A DNA stretch of 64,000 nucleotides from Reinekea thalattae (GCF_008041945.1 NZ_VKAD01000003.1:62001-126000), one strand, 5' to 3'. Positions 1 to 9,848 are shown, numbered from the stretch's first letter. Notes: a model not told the origin generated them from the letters alone. Program-made: numbers and translations.

Positions 1-96
1 AAATCGCAAAAATAAAACTAAAAAACGTGATGAAGTTTTGCTGTTTTCAGCAACAACTTTCTATAACTCCTTAAACTAAAAATAAGATAGGTTGCT

Positions 97-1209
97 ATGA
101 ATAACTCCGTCCAACCCAATGTGGCTCTGAGTGGCGTCTTTAAGCGCTACGGTACAACTGAAGTTGTAAAAGGTATTGACCTTGAGATTGGCAAACAGGA
201 ATTTGTCGTGCTTGTTGGTCCTTCTGGTTGTGGTAAATCAACGACATTGCGAATGATCGCTGGCTTAGAAGGTATCTCTGAAGGAGAGGTTTCTGTTGCT
301 GGTCGAGTCGTAAACGAAGTGGCTCCAAAAGATCGCGATGTTGCGATGGTTTTCCAAAACTATGCGTTGTATCCACATTTAAGCGTCTACGACAATATTT
401 CTTTTGGTTTGAAATTACGTAAGGTGAATAAGGAAGACACTGCCGCGGCGGTGAGTGAAGCTTCCGGAATCTTAGGTCTAGATCAATATCTAGAGCGTAA
501 ACCTTCTGACCTTTCTGGTGGTCAGCGACAACGTGTTGCAATGGGTCGTGCGATTGTTCGTCAGCCTGAAGTTTTCCTATTTGATGAACCTCTTTCTAAC
601 CTTGATGCTAAATTACGGACGCAGATGCGTGCTGAAATTAAGCGTCTGCATTCTCGTTTAAAAGTTACCACTGTTTATGTGACCCACGATCAGGTCGAAG
701 CAATGACATTGGCCGACCGAATTGTTGTTATGCGCGACGGTAATATTGAGCAGGTGGGTACACCAATGGAAGTGTTCACTAAACCGGCGAACACTTTTGT
801 TGCTGGCTTTATGGGTAGCCCTCCAATGAACCTTATTGAAGGTGAAGTGAAACTGGGTGCAGGCGGTGCGTCAGTTGACATCGGCGGCGGCAATATTATT
901 CCAGTGCCACCAAAAGACGGTATTGAATTAACTGAAGGTCAAAAAGTGATTCTAGGTATTCGCCCAGAAGATTTAGAACTGACCGCGTTAGAGGGTGGCA
1001 ACTACGTCAAGATCGATTGCGAAGTTGACTTGGTTGAGCCACTAGGCGCCGAGGCGTTATTGCACATTCACATCGCAGGTAAAGCGATGGTTGCAAAAGA
1101 GCAAAGCCGTAGCCTAGATCTTAACGCGGTTGGCGACGCCAAAGAAATTTATGCCAACCTCGATTACTTGCATCTGTTTGATGCTGAAACTGAAAAATCG
1201 ATTTACTGA
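97..1209 (+). CDS. Sugar ABC transporter ATP-binding protein, MalK/UgpC/MsmX type
   Basis: Cytoplasmic ATPase that powers import by the two permeases that follow. The Walker A motif GPSGCGKST is at residues 41-49, the signature LSGGQ at 139-143, Walker B with FLFDEP ends at 165, and the switch histidine is H197. A C-terminal stretch of about 135 residues has the TOBE/OB regulatory-domain character of MalK-type ATPases (GIRPEDLEL is typical). The length of 370 aa is normal. An AGG about 6 nt before the ATG serves as ribosome binding site. The next gene starts 8 nt after the stop, so this is the first gene of a four-gene operon, or an internal gene if the operon begins left of the window. The substrate is not readable from the ATPase. 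Confidence 0.93.
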   Translation: MNNSVQPNVALSGVFKRYGTTEVVKGIDLEIGKQEFVVLVGPSGCGKSTTLRMIAGLEGISEGEVSVAGRVVNEVAPKDRDVAMVFQNYALYPHLSVYDNISFGLKLRKVNKEDTAAAVSEASGILGLDQYLERKPSDLSGGQRQRVAMGRAIVRQPEVFLFDEPLSNLDAKLRTQMRAEIKRLHSRLKVTTVYVTHDQVEAMTLADRIVVMRDGNIEQVGTPMEVFTKPANTFVAGFMGSPPMNLIEGEVKLGAGGASVDIGGGNIIPVPPKDGIELTEGQKVILGIRPEDLELTALEGGNYVKIDCEVDLVEPLGAEALLHIHIAGKAMVAKEQSRSLDLNAVGDAKEIYANLDYLHLFDAETEKSIY

Positions 1210-1217
1210 TAGGTGAT

Positions 1218-2192
1218 ATGATGGATACTCCAACCACACTAAAATCGCCTACAGAAGGCGGCTTTGCTGCTCGTCTGGTGGCGAATTTTAAAGAAAAAGC
1301 AAAAATAATCCGAGAGGATTGGCAGATCTATGTGCTGTTGGCACCGATGGTGATCTGGTTTATTACTTTCTTGTATCTACCGATGGGCGGCTTACAAATT
1401 GCGTTTAAAGACTTCAGTCTATTCCGTGGTATCTATGGTTCGGAATGGGTTGGCTTTGACCATTTTATGGTGCTCTTTAATGACGAACTCTTTTTGCGAT
1501 CAGTTAAAAATACTTTCATGATCAGCTTTTTGAGTTTGTGTTTTGCCTTCCCTGTGCCAATTATTTTGGCGCTGATGTTCAATGAGTTGCACCACGCTAT
1601 CTTTAAGCGTACGGCGCAAACCATTGCGTACTTACCGCACTTTATCTCTGTTGTGATTGTTGCCGGTATGGTGATTAGCTTTTTATCACCGACAACCGGA
1701 TTGGTGAACCTAATCTTAGATCGTATCGGTTTAGATAAAGTTTACTTCCTGACAAACCCAGACTATTTCCGTCCTATCTTCATTGGTTCGAGTATGTGGA
1801 AAGAAGCGGGCTTTGAATCGATCGTTTACTTAGCAGCAATTGCTGGGGTGAGTCCATCCTTGTATGAGTCTGCCAAGGTTGACGGTGCAACACGTTTCCA
1901 AATGATTCGAAAAATCACCTTACCTTGTATTTTGCCGACCATCATCATTATGTTGATTATCCGTATCGGTAACATGGTTGAAGTGGGCTTTGAGTACATT
2001 ATTTTGCTTTACCAGCCATCAACATTCGAAACAGCGGACGTCATCAGTACCTATATTTACCGTATTGGTTTATTGGGTAGTCAGTATGACATTGCCGCCG
2101 CTGCCGGTTTGTTTAATGCGGTCATTGCATTCGCCATGGTATGGACTGCGAATAAAATTAGTCGCAAGTTCTCACAATCGTCATTGTGGTAA
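1218..2192 (+). CDS. Sugar ABC transporter permease, LplB/YtcP-partner type (BPD_transp_1)
   Basis: Inner-membrane permease with about six predicted membrane segments. The EAA loop, which contacts the ATPase, is visible near residues 215-240 as YESAKVDGAT followed by KITLPCILP. The N-terminal ~35 residues are cytoplasmic, followed by WQIYVLLAPMVIWFITF as the first membrane span. Two ATG codons open the frame; the second (1221) has better spacing to the AGGTG upstream, so the start could be 3 nt later. It pairs with the permease 12 nt downstream. LplB-like permeases are commonest in Firmicutes and typically import oligosaccharides; the exact sugar is unknown here. Confidence 0.92.
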   Translation: MMDTPTTLKSPTEGGFAARLVANFKEKAKIIREDWQIYVLLAPMVIWFITFLYLPMGGLQIAFKDFSLFRGIYGSEWVGFDHFMVLFNDELFLRSVKNTFMISFLSLCFAFPVPIILALMFNELHHAIFKRTAQTIAYLPHFISVVIVAGMVISFLSPTTGLVNLILDRIGLDKVYFLTNPDYFRPIFIGSSMWKEAGFESIVYLAAIAGVSPSLYESAKVDGATRFQMIRKITLPCILPTIIIMLIIRIGNMVEVGFEYIILLYQPSTFETADVISTYIYRIGLLGSQYDIAAAAGLFNAVIAFAMVWTANKISRKFSQSSLW

Positions 2193-2204
2193 GGGTTATT
2201 AATT

Positions 2205-3086
2205 ATGTCAGAATTTAATGTATATTCTCGTGGCGATAGAATCTTCGGTATACTCAATGCAACACTGATCTTTTTGTTTGTGTGCAGTACGCTATATCCG
2301 TTTATTTATATTGCATCAGCTTCAATCAGTTCCGGCTTTGCTGTTTCTTCTGGGCAGGTTATTTTCTTCCCGAAAGAAGTCACTCTTGCCGCATTTGAAA
2401 AGGTATTAAGTGATCCCGTTTTTTGGACTTCATATGGCAATACCTTTTTCTATACTTTCTTTGGTACCTTGACCAGTTTGGCGATTATTATTCCTGGTGC
2501 TTATGCACTGTCGCGCAAGCGTCTAATGGGTCGTCGTTTCTTTAACCTGTTCATTGCATTTACCATGTGGTTTAACGCCGGCATGATCCCAATGTTCTTA
2601 AACCTTCGTGACTTAGGTTTACTTGATTCACGTTGGGGTATCTTGATTGCGTTTGCCTGTAACGCCTTTAATATTATCCTGTTGCGTAACTTCTTTGAGT
2701 CGATTCCAGAATCGTTTGAAGAGGCCGCACGTATGGATGGTGCGAATGACTTCAATCTGTTGTGGCGAGTTTATATCCCACTTTCTAAACCAGCCATTGT
2801 GACCATTACGTTGTTCTGTATTGTGGCTCGTTGGAACGGTTATTTCTGGGCTATGATCCTGTTACGCGATGAGAATAAAATACCATTACAGGTTTACCTG
2901 AAGCGTATTATTATTGAAGCGAATATGGATGACGAATTTGCTGCATCGTTATTAACCAACTCATACTCTTATGAGACGATTGTTGCGGCGATTATTGTCG
3001 TGTCTATTATACCGGTTCTGTTGATCTATCCTTATCTACAGAAACACTTTAACAAAGGTATTATGTTGGGAGGCGTGAAAGAATAA
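2205..3086 (+). CDS. Carbohydrate ABC transporter permease, LplC/YtcP type
   Basis: Second inner-membrane permease of the importer, 293 aa with about six membrane segments. The EAA loop reads FEEAARMDGAND then VYIPLSKPAI near residues 165-195. The C-terminal GIMLGGVKE motif is typical of the LplC/YtcP subfamily, which ends with a GxxxGxxKG-like tail. It lies 12 nt after the first permease and 69 nt before the binding-protein gene. I infer that it forms a heterodimer with the preceding permease. Confidence 0.92.
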   Translation: MSEFNVYSRGDRIFGILNATLIFLFVCSTLYPFIYIASASISSGFAVSSGQVIFFPKEVTLAAFEKVLSDPVFWTSYGNTFFYTFFGTLTSLAIIIPGAYALSRKRLMGRRFFNLFIAFTMWFNAGMIPMFLNLRDLGLLDSRWGILIAFACNAFNIILLRNFFESIPESFEEAARMDGANDFNLLWRVYIPLSKPAIVTITLFCIVARWNGYFWAMILLRDENKIPLQVYLKRIIIEANMDDEFAASLLTNSYSYETIVAAIIVVSIIPVLLIYPYLQKHFNKGIMLGGVKE

Positions 3087-3155
3087 CGATCTGTTATTAA
3101 GTTGTAAGTGAGTAATAAAAATAAAAGAAAATCTTGTAACTAACGGAGAACAATA

Positions 3156-4712
3156 ATGATTAAAAAAATAGTTCCGATCGCAGCTGGCTTAGCCATGGCG
3201 TTGTCTATTGGCAATGCAACGGCAGCCGATGACTCAGAATATCGCGTGGTCGATAAACCACTAGACCTAACAATCCACATGCACTTCCGTAACAAATATG
3301 CATGGGATGAAAACTGGCCGGTGGCTAAAGAGTATGAGCGACTAACAGGTATTAAGCTTATCGGTACAGCTTCCAGCGTATCAACAAACAGCCTTGAATC
3401 GTTTAACCTGATGCTAGTGTCTGGTGACCTACCTGACGTAGTCGGTGGTGACTCACTAAAAGACCTGTTCTTTAAATACGGTATGGAAGGTGCGTTTATT
3501 CCATTGAATGACTTAATTGATGAGCATGCGCCGAATCTAAAAGCATTCTTTGAAGAGCATCCACGTGTTGCGCAAGCGATTACCGCGCCAGATGGCAAGA
3601 TTTATCACATTCCATACGTTCCAGACGGTGTTACAGGTCGAGCTTATTTCATTCGCCAAGACTGGCTAGACAAGTTAGGTCTAGAGCAGCCGAAAACGGT
3701 TGATGAGTTGTACGACGTACTTGTAGCGTTCCGCGATCAAGATCCAAATGGCAACGGTATCAAAGATGAAGTGCCTGCGTTCTTCCGTCATTGGCAAGAA
3801 TTTATTCGCCTAGTGACATTGTTCGACGCTCGTTCTACTGGCTCTGAAAAATACCACCAGTACTACATTGATGAGTCTGGCACTGTACATCACCCATACG
3901 CAGAAGAAGCGTACCGTGATGCGATGGTTCAGCTTATTAAGTGGTACAACGAAGGCTTGATTGATAAAGAAGTCTTTACTCGTGGCTCAAAAGGTCGTGA
4001 ATACTTACTGGGTAACAACCTAGGTGGTTTCACACACGATTGGTTCTCAAGTACTGCTGGTTATAACACGTCATTGCGAGATCGTATTGAAGGCTTTGAC
4101 CTTGTACCGTTCTTACCGCCTGCATCACCAAGTGGTCGCGTGCTTGAAGAACACGGTCGTGCTATGATTAAGCCGGACGGCTGGGCAATTACCTATGCCA
4201 ACAAACACCCAGTAGAAACGATCAAGTACATGGACTTTGTGTTCTCGGATAAAGGTCGTAACATTTCTAACTTTGGTGTTGAAGGCGAAACTTGGACCAT
4301 GGTTGACGGTAAGCCACAATTCACCGATGAAGTTTTATCATTGCAAGACGGCCCGGTGAATTCTCAAATGTGGTCTGTTGGTGCGCAAATTCCAATTGGT
4401 TTCCACCAAGATTACAGCTACGAAGATCAATGGACTAACGATATTGCTCGTGAAGGTATTGCAAAATACGTCGCTTGTAATTGTATTGCCGAGCAGTTCC
4501 CAGGTGTCGCCATGACTGTTGCTGAACAGAAGGTTTGGGACAAGTACTACACCAACCTTGAAACCTACATGTTAGAGCAGCAGCAACGTTGGGTATTAGG
4601 TTCAGCAGATATCGAAGCTGAATGGGACAACTACGTGGCTCGCCTTGATAAATTAGGCCTTAAGAAAGTCTTAGCAGCCGTTCAGACTGCTTACGATCGC
4701 CAGTTTAAATAA
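3156..4712 (+). CDS. Extracellular sugar-binding protein of the ABC importer (LipO-like)
   Basis: Periplasmic substrate-binding protein, 518 aa, large for the family and typical of LipO-type oligosaccharide binders. A type I signal peptide covers about residues 1-24 with cleavage near NATA-A; there is no lipobox cysteine, as expected for a soluble periplasmic protein. A calcium-loop-like DQDPNGNGIKDE sits near residues 195-208, a frequent feature of this family. The ribosome binding site is GGAG, 7 nt before the ATG. The gene is followed after 30 nt by a strong intrinsic terminator, so it ends the operon. No glycoside hydrolase lies nearby to reveal the sugar. Confidence 0.92.
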   Translation: MIKKIVPIAAGLAMALSIGNATAADDSEYRVVDKPLDLTIHMHFRNKYAWDENWPVAKEYERLTGIKLIGTASSVSTNSLESFNLMLVSGDLPDVVGGDSLKDLFFKYGMEGAFIPLNDLIDEHAPNLKAFFEEHPRVAQAITAPDGKIYHIPYVPDGVTGRAYFIRQDWLDKLGLEQPKTVDELYDVLVAFRDQDPNGNGIKDEVPAFFRHWQEFIRLVTLFDARSTGSEKYHQYYIDESGTVHHPYAEEAYRDAMVQLIKWYNEGLIDKEVFTRGSKGREYLLGNNLGGFTHDWFSSTAGYNTSLRDRIEGFDLVPFLPPASPSGRVLEEHGRAMIKPDGWAITYANKHPVETIKYMDFVFSDKGRNISNFGVEGETWTMVDGKPQFTDEVLSLQDGPVNSQMWSVGAQIPIGFHQDYSYEDQWTNDIAREGIAKYVACNCIAEQFPGVAMTVAEQKVWDKYYTNLETYMLEQQQRWVLGSADIEAEWDNYVARLDKLGLKKVLAAVQTAYDRQFK

Positions 4713-4741
4713 ACATCGTACTGACGGTTTCCACTTTTATT

Positions 4742-4766
4742 AAAGGCGCTTTTAGCGCCTTTTTTT
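4742..4766 (+). terminator. Intrinsic terminator of the sugar ABC operon
   Basis: A perfect hairpin AAAGGCGCT-TTT-AGCGCCTTT runs directly into a run of T residues, 30 nt after the binding-protein stop codon. It ends 16 nt before the ATG of the MATE gene. Confidence 0.9.
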
Positions 4767-4782
4767 GTTGAAAGAATTTAAC

Positions 4783-6120
4783 ATGCTAATCTCAAAAGAA
4801 AACCTCAAACAAAATGTCTCTTTAGCTTGGCCGTTGGCCATGAACTCGGTACTGATGCAATCGATGGTGTTAATCGATCTGCTATTGGTTGCGCCCTTAG
4901 GTGAAATTTCGATTGCCGCACTGGGGATTACCTCAGCCATTGTTAGCCTGTTGATAGGTCTTCAAAATTCACTCGGTAACGGGACGCAAATGATTATTGC
5001 GCGCGCAACCGGAGCTGGAGAAACGCAAAAAATCTCCACCGATTTGATGTCTGGTTTAACGGTCAATATAGGCTTTTCGGTGTTTGCATTTCTTGCTTTG
5101 TGGTTGGGTGCGTCACCCTTACTCGCGTTGGTGTCAGACAATCCAGATATTATCGTGCAAGCGTTGCGTTACTTGCATGTCGCCATGTTTACGATTCTCG
5201 TGTCGTCTTTAACGCAGGTAATCATTGTTTATTTTAATGCCAGTCGGCAAACCCGCATTCCGATGTATGGCTTTATGATCGAAATCCCCTGTAATTTTTT
5301 AGTCAGTTGGGTGCTGGTTCATGGCCTATTTGGCGTGCCGGAAATGGGTTTGCAAGGTGCAGCCATTGGTAGCTTAGTTGCTGTCTTTATTCGTTTAGTT
5401 TATTTGTTGGTGATGGTCAGAAACGAAAAAAACTTAGATGTGCCTTATGGTTATCGCCATATGAGTCGCAGTACCGTTTGGGCGCATATTGTTGAAGTTT
5501 CTCCTATCGCAGCCAATTTTTTAGTGCTCATGGGCGGTATGACGCTATACCAAATGCTGTTCGCGCAATTAAGTGTCTACGATTACGCGGCCATTACCTT
5601 GATCTATCCGTGGATGCGTATCGGAACCCAGTTTGTTAATGCTTGGGCGCAGGCCTCGGCAATTACTGTTAGCCAGCATATTGGCCGGAATACTGTAAGT
5701 GAGATTCCTGAGTTTGTTCGTCAGGCGGTTAATATCACACAAATTTTGGCGGTCGTGGTGGCGCTGATGTTTTTCTTGTTCAGTTTTATCGTGCCCTATA
5801 TTTACCCGAATATCGAAGTTGAAACGATGCATGCGCTAGCACTCATCGCACCGATTTATATTGCAACGCCACTGGTGCGTACTTACAACACCATTTGTGG
5901 TCATGCCTTACGAGCGATGGGCGATGCCTATAAAGTACTGCGTGTGCATGTGGTTACTCAGTGGGTTGTGGCGCTGCCATTATGCGTGCTCTGTATTTAT
6001 TTAGGCTTACCCGTTTATTTGGTATTTGGCGTCACTCTGCTTGAAGAGTGTTTAAAGGTGATTAATTTTAGAGCCATTAAGGCAAAAAGACTAAAAGCCT
6101 ATCAGGTCTTGTCGGCATAG
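4783..6120 (+). CDS. MATE family efflux transporter
   Basis: Inner-membrane cation-coupled exporter, about 445 aa with roughly twelve membrane segments in two homologous halves, as in the NorM/DinF class. N-terminal LAWPLAMNSVLMQSMVLIDLLLVAPLG-like text (split here only for description) carries the family's polar first helix. I chose the ATG at 4783 because the in-frame TTG at 4765 lies inside the terminator hairpin tail of the preceding operon. The Shine-Dalgarno is weak (AAAGAA). It may export drugs or metabolites; nothing in the neighbourhood gives a substrate. It is convergent with the DUF3047 gene. Confidence 0.88.
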   Translation: MLISKENLKQNVSLAWPLAMNSVLMQSMVLIDLLLVAPLGEISIAALGITSAIVSLLIGLQNSLGNGTQMIIARATGAGETQKISTDLMSGLTVNIGFSVFAFLALWLGASPLLALVSDNPDIIVQALRYLHVAMFTILVSSLTQVIIVYFNASRQTRIPMYGFMIEIPCNFLVSWVLVHGLFGVPEMGLQGAAIGSLVAVFIRLVYLLVMVRNEKNLDVPYGYRHMSRSTVWAHIVEVSPIAANFLVLMGGMTLYQMLFAQLSVYDYAAITLIYPWMRIGTQFVNAWAQASAITVSQHIGRNTVSEIPEFVRQAVNITQILAVVVALMFFLFSFIVPYIYPNIEVETMHALALIAPIYIATPLVRTYNTICGHALRAMGDAYKVLRVHVVTQWVVALPLCVLCIYLGLPVYLVFGVTLLEECLKVINFRAIKAKRLKAYQVLSA

Positions 6121-6137
6121 CACTGTATAGCTTTGCC

Positions 6138-6174
6138 GTTATAGAACCGTAGTTATAGAATTTTAGTTATAGCT
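6138..6174. repeat. Three copies of a 14-bp period repeat (GTTATAG core)
   Basis: GTTATAGAA starts at 6138 and 6152 and GTTATAG again at 6166, giving a clean 14-bp period in the MATE/DUF3047 intergenic space, just before the shared hairpin. No function is evident. Confidence 0.6.
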
Positions 6175-6205
6175 AAGCGGCGCGGTAGTTGTTTTGCGCC
6201 GCTTA
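6174..6205. terminator. Shared hairpin between convergent MATE and DUF3047 genes
   Basis: A perfect 10-bp stem TAAGCGGCGC / GCGCCGCTTA with a 12-nt loop lies between two convergent stop codons. T tracts are weak on both sides, so it is a likely but not ideal bidirectional terminator. Confidence 0.55.
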
Positions 6206-6209
6206 CATT

Positions 6210-6881
6210 TTACTGAGCGCTAAAGACAATATCGCCGTAATAGGCGGTGGCATTGCCGCCAGCGTTATCGGTATCTGTCATGATGACCACGGCATCAATG
6301 TAGCGATACTTTTGTAGGTTTTTGCGCTCACTGCCTTGGTCGCCAAATTGCGCGATCAAGTCTTCATACACATTACGCTTTTCTTGATACCACTGCTGCT
6401 TGTTGGCGTTAGCATCTTGCAAGGCCAGCATTCGAACCGCATCGCCAGCAAAGGCATTATCCCAAGACTGCCCTGTACTGTTGTCGTTACTCGACCAAAG
6501 GTAGGTTAACGCCTTGGTGTTCCAAAATACTAAGCCGCCGTCGATCACAACATAAACTCTGGCTGCAAAGTCGTCGCCGGTTTTGCTTTGCTCATCTAAG
6601 GATTCAAGAGGTGTATCGACACGCCATTGCCAACTCATATAGGGCGTTTCTTGCAGGTCTATTTGTTGTTCAAGAATAATCCCCGAAGCGCTGGCTTCGG
6701 CTTCTGCTTTAAGGCGGGTTACGCCATCTAGGTTTGTTAGGCTGTATTGGGTTTCGCCAACAAAGGATTTGGTTTGCCATTGTTCAGGTTTGGCATTGGC
6801 AAAGTCAGTGAGGTTTTGGCCTGTAGCGTTAAAGCTTAGGCTGAAAGCTAACGCTAAAAGTATCAATTTAGATCGTTTCAT
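6210..6881 (-). CDS. DUF3047 family exported protein
   Basis: Protein of 223 aa with an N-terminal signal peptide (MKRSKLILLALAFSLSFNATG, cleavage about residue 21), so it is probably periplasmic. The body matches what I recall of DUF3047: a stretch beginning SWQWRVD, then DDFAARVYVV, LTYLWSS and a C-terminal DAVVIMTDTDN-type segment. The family has no established function. It appears monocistronic, with GGA about 7 nt before the ATG and 227 nt of non-coding DNA before the next minus-strand gene. Confidence 0.8.
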   Translation of the reverse strand: MKRSKLILLALAFSLSFNATGQNLTDFANAKPEQWQTKSFVGETQYSLTNLDGVTRLKAEAEASASGIILEQQIDLQETPYMSWQWRVDTPLESLDEQSKTGDDFAARVYVVIDGGLVFWNTKALTYLWSSNDNSTGQSWDNAFAGDAVRMLALQDANANKQQWYQEKRNVYEDLIAQFGDQGSERKNLQKYRYIDAVVIMTDTDNAGGNATAYYGDIVFSAQ

Positions 6882-7108
6882 AAAAATTCCGCTTTACAGT
6901 GATTCTGCAACTAAGAGAGAGCATAAGCAGGAAAAGTTCCGGCTATTAAACGTAAACTAGTTAAGCTAAAAAAAGCTAAATTTAAGAATAGCTAAACTTA
7001 AAAATTTAATTGGCAATTTGGCAGCGAAACAAAAGAGAATAGAGCGCAGGGAGCTGAATAGAGATCGGCAGGAAGTTTACCTGCCGCCGTAGCAGCAGGT
7101 TTAACGAT

Positions 7109-8029
7109 TTAGCTGAGTGCTTTTTCTAACGGTGGAATAATCTGCTTTTTACGGCTAAGTACACCGTCTAACCAAGCTTTGCCATCGGTAAAGTTGGCAC
7201 CAAAGGCGCGTTCGGCCAGTGTCTCATCGTTGGATACAACAATAACTTCAGAGCCTTCTTTCATGATGTCGGTTAGCACCAATATCATGGTGTGGCGTTC
7301 ACCTTCGGCTTTCAGTTTAACCAACTCGGCTTCGAGTTCAGCTTTGATGGCGGTAAAAACTGAGTTATCAATCGCTTCCAATTGGCCTACACCAACCTTG
7401 TTTCCAGACATAGAAAAGTCTTTAAAGTCGCGAAGTACGAGGTCGCGTGCAGGCGTGCCTTCAACGGCCGATTTCACCTTAAACATCTCAATGCCTAATG
7501 CTTGAGCATCATCAACACCGGCGATGTCAGCAAGTTCTTGAACCACTTTTTTATCGAGTTCTGTACAGGTTGGCGATTTAAAGATAACGGTGTCGCTCAA
7601 AATAGCGCACAGCATAATGCCTGCAATGTCTTTAGGAATGCTGAGGCCGTGGTAGTGATACATCTCGGTGATGATGGTGCAGCTGCAACCGACTGGGCGA
7701 ATCCAGCACTCTAGAGGCGCAGATGTAGTGATATCGCCTAGTTTGTGGTGATCGACAATGCCCAGTACAGTGGCTTCGGCCAAATCATCTGGCGATTGTG
7801 CAAGGTCCGAATGGTCAACGATATAAACGCTTTCGCCAGCGACACTGGTTTTTAGTTCTGGCGTCGGTTGGTTGAATCGATCCAAAACGAACTGTGTTTC
7901 AGGGGTGACATCGCCTTGACGAACAGGGATGACATCTTCACCCAACTGGTTTTTAAGGTCTGCCAAAGCAATAGCAGCAACAATAGCGTCGGTATCAGGC
8001 GTTTTGTGGCCAACCGCGTAAAAAGGCAT
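7109..8029 (-). CDS. ppaC: Manganese-dependent inorganic pyrophosphatase (family II, DHH)
   Basis: Cytoplasmic enzyme hydrolysing pyrophosphate to two phosphates. With the start used here it is 306 aa, the usual family II length. Metal ligands are visible: H8, D12 and D14 in VGHKTPDTDA, D72 in VDHSD, and the DHH motif at 93-95. The C-terminal DHHA2 domain carries the substrate-binding SRKKQ at about 292-296. The frame is open upstream to 8104, but the ATG at 8029 has GGAG 9 nt upstream and places the H8 motif at the family position. Family II enzymes occur in some marine gammaproteobacteria such as vibrios instead of, or beside, Ppa. Confidence 0.93.
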   Translation of the reverse strand: MPFYAVGHKTPDTDAIVAAIALADLKNQLGEDVIPVRQGDVTPETQFVLDRFNQPTPELKTSVAGESVYIVDHSDLAQSPDDLAEATVLGIVDHHKLGDITTSAPLECWIRPVGCSCTIITEMYHYHGLSIPKDIAGIMLCAILSDTVIFKSPTCTELDKKVVQELADIAGVDDAQALGIEMFKVKSAVEGTPARDLVLRDFKDFSMSGNKVGVGQLEAIDNSVFTAIKAELEAELVKLKAEGERHTMILVLTDIMKEGSEVIVVSNDETLAERAFGANFTDGKAWLDGVLSRKKQIIPPLEKALS

Positions 8030-8193
8030 ATACATAGTCTCCATAATTTTTAGCAGCCATATTCTACCGTGCTTTTGCCGCCGATTAAATGAACCCTGCA
8101 ACATAACAAATCAGCCATAGACACAAGCTCGGCGAGCCTTTAGCATTCGCCGGCAGCTTTCCCGTACGGCTGATACTACATTCACCTCAATAT

Positions 8194-9795
8194 ATGGACT
8201 CCACCTTGCTGACCACCGCTAATATAACCATGCAGTTTGGCGCTAAGCCGCTATTTGAAAATATCTCCGTTAAGTTTGGCGACGGCAATCGCTATGGCCT
8301 CATTGGCGCCAACGGCTGCGGCAAATCGACGCTGATGAAAATTCTCGGTAACGACTTAGAGCCCTCGTTAGGTAATGTCTCAAAAGACCCTAATGAACGC
8401 ATTGGTAAGTTGAAGCAGGATCAGTTCGCTTATGAGCAATACAGCGTGATTGATACGGTCATTATGGGCCACGATGAGCTCTGGCAGGTGAAATCTGAAA
8501 AGGACGCCATTTACGCCAAGGCCGAAATGACCGAAGCAGACGGTATTCGTGCCGGTGAATTGGAAGGTGAGTTTGCCGAGATGGACGGCTATTCCGCAGA
8601 AGCTCGTGCCGGTGAACTGCTATTGGGCGTCGGTATTCCCATTGAACAGCATTACGGCCCAATGAGCGAAGTCGCACCCGGTTGGAAGCTGCGAGTGCTA
8701 TTGGCGCAGGTGTTGTTTTCTGACCCAGACATCATGTTGCTCGACGAACCGACCAACAACTTGGACATCAACACCATTCGTTGGTTGGAAGGCGTTTTAA
8801 ACGAGCGCCAATGTACCATGATTATTATTTCGCACGACCGTCACTTCCTAAACAGTGTTTGTACGCACATGGCCGATTTGGATTATGGCGAGCTGCGCGT
8901 TTACCCAGGTTCGTACGATGAATATATGACCGCCGCCACTCAAGTACGTGAGCGGTTACTGGCTGATAACGCCAAGAAAAAAGCTCAAATTGCTGAGCTT
9001 AAAACCTTTGTCAGTCGCTTTTCGGCCAATGCATCGAAATCAAAGCAAGCAACCTCGCGTGCTAAACGTATCGATAAAATTGAATTGGCCGAGGTGAAGC
9101 CTTCCAGTCGCCAGAATCCATTTATTCGATTCGAGCAAGAGCAAAAATTACACCGCATGGCATTAGAAGCCGAAGGCTTGAAGAAAAGCTACGATGAAAC
9201 TCTATTTCAAAATCTCGACCTAAAAATTGAAGTCGGTGAACGCGTTGCCATCATTGGTGCCAACGGTATTGGTAAATCGACGCTAATGAAATGTTTGGTG
9301 GGTGATACAGAATTAGACTCCGGCACTATGAAGTGGTCAGAAAATTCTAATATCGCCTATTACGCTCAAGATCACGCAGCAGACTTCCAAGTTGATAAAA
9401 CGCTGCTGGAATGGATGGGCGATTGTGGTAAAGAGGGCGATGACGAACAGGTTATTCGTGGCACCTTAGGCCGCCTGCTATTTTCACAAAATGAAATCAA
9501 TAAAAAAGTATCGGTGATTTCTGGTGGTGAACAAGGCCGCATGCTGTTCGGTAAAATGATGTTGCAACGACCGAATATCATGTTGATGGATGAACCGACC
9601 AACCACTTAGATATGGAATCGATTGAATCACTCAACCTTGCGTTAGAAAACTACGAAGGCACCCTGTTGTTTGTCAGCCACGACCGAGAATTTGTGTCGA
9701 GTTTGGCAACGCGTATTTTAGAAATTACGCCAACTGGCATTGTTGACTTCCACGGCAGTTACGATGACTATTTAGAAAGTCAGGCAGCAAGCTGA
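8194..9795 (+). CDS. ybiT: ABC-F family ATPase YbiT, ribosome-associated
   Basis: Cytoplasmic tandem ATPase of 533 aa without membrane segments. The first domain has Walker [10 protein letters not shown] at 38-46 and [10 protein letters not shown]; its signature region reads EVAPGWK instead of LSGGQ, a hallmark I recall in E. coli YbiT. The linker has [20 protein letters not shown]-like text typical of ABC-F interdomain arms. The second domain has [17 protein letters not shown] and [10 protein letters not shown]. Sequence agreement with remembered E. coli YbiT is very high along the whole length. ABC-F proteins act on the ribosomal E site during translation. No good Shine-Dalgarno precedes the ATG. 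A hairpin follows at 9810. Confidence 0.95.
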   Translation: MDSTLLTTANITMQFGAKPLFENISVKFGDGNRYGLIGANGCGKSTLMKILGNDLEPSLGNVSKDPNERIGKLKQDQFAYEQYSVIDTVIMGHDELWQVKSEKDAIYAKAEMTEADGIRAGELEGEFAEMDGYSAEARAGELLLGVGIPIEQHYGPMSEVAPGWKLRVLLAQVLFSDPDIMLLDEPTNNLDINTIRWLEGVLNERQCTMIIISHDRHFLNSVCTHMADLDYGELRVYPGSYDEYMTAATQVRERLLADNAKKKAQIAELKTFVSRFSANASKSKQATSRAKRIDKIELAEVKPSSRQNPFIRFEQEQKLHRMALEAEGLKKSYDETLFQNLDLKIEVGERVAIIGANGIGKSTLMKCLVGDTELDSGTMKWSENSNIAYYAQDHAADFQVDKTLLEWMGDCGKEGDDEQVIRGTLGRLLFSQNEINKKVSVISGGEQGRMLFGKMMLQRPNIMLMDEPTNHLDMESIESLNLALENYEGTLLFVSHDREFVSSLATRILEITPTGIVDFHGSYDDYLESQAAS

Positions 9796-9809
9796 TCGGC
9801 GTTTTTTAT

Positions 9810-9848
9810 ATGAGTGACTATTTTCAATAAAGCTGAATAGTGACTCAT
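9810..9848 (+). terminator. Probable terminator downstream of ybiT
   Basis: A 13-bp inverted repeat (ATGAGTGACTATT against AATAGTGACTCAT, one mismatch) with a 13-nt loop starts 15 nt after the ybiT stop and is followed by a T-rich stretch. The T tract is not contiguous, so confidence is moderate. Confidence 0.5.

Noticed and set aside
140-541. 133-codon open frame on the minus strand
   Set aside because: Antisense to the MalK-type ATPase; Walker and signature motifs lie on the other strand.
4765-4782. TTG start six codons upstream for the MATE gene
   Set aside because: It falls in the T tract of the terminator hairpin; the ATG at 4783 is a better start.
7074-7102. Hairpin CCTGC/GCAGG after ppaC as a terminator
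   Set aside because: The stem is short and no T tract follows on the minus strand.
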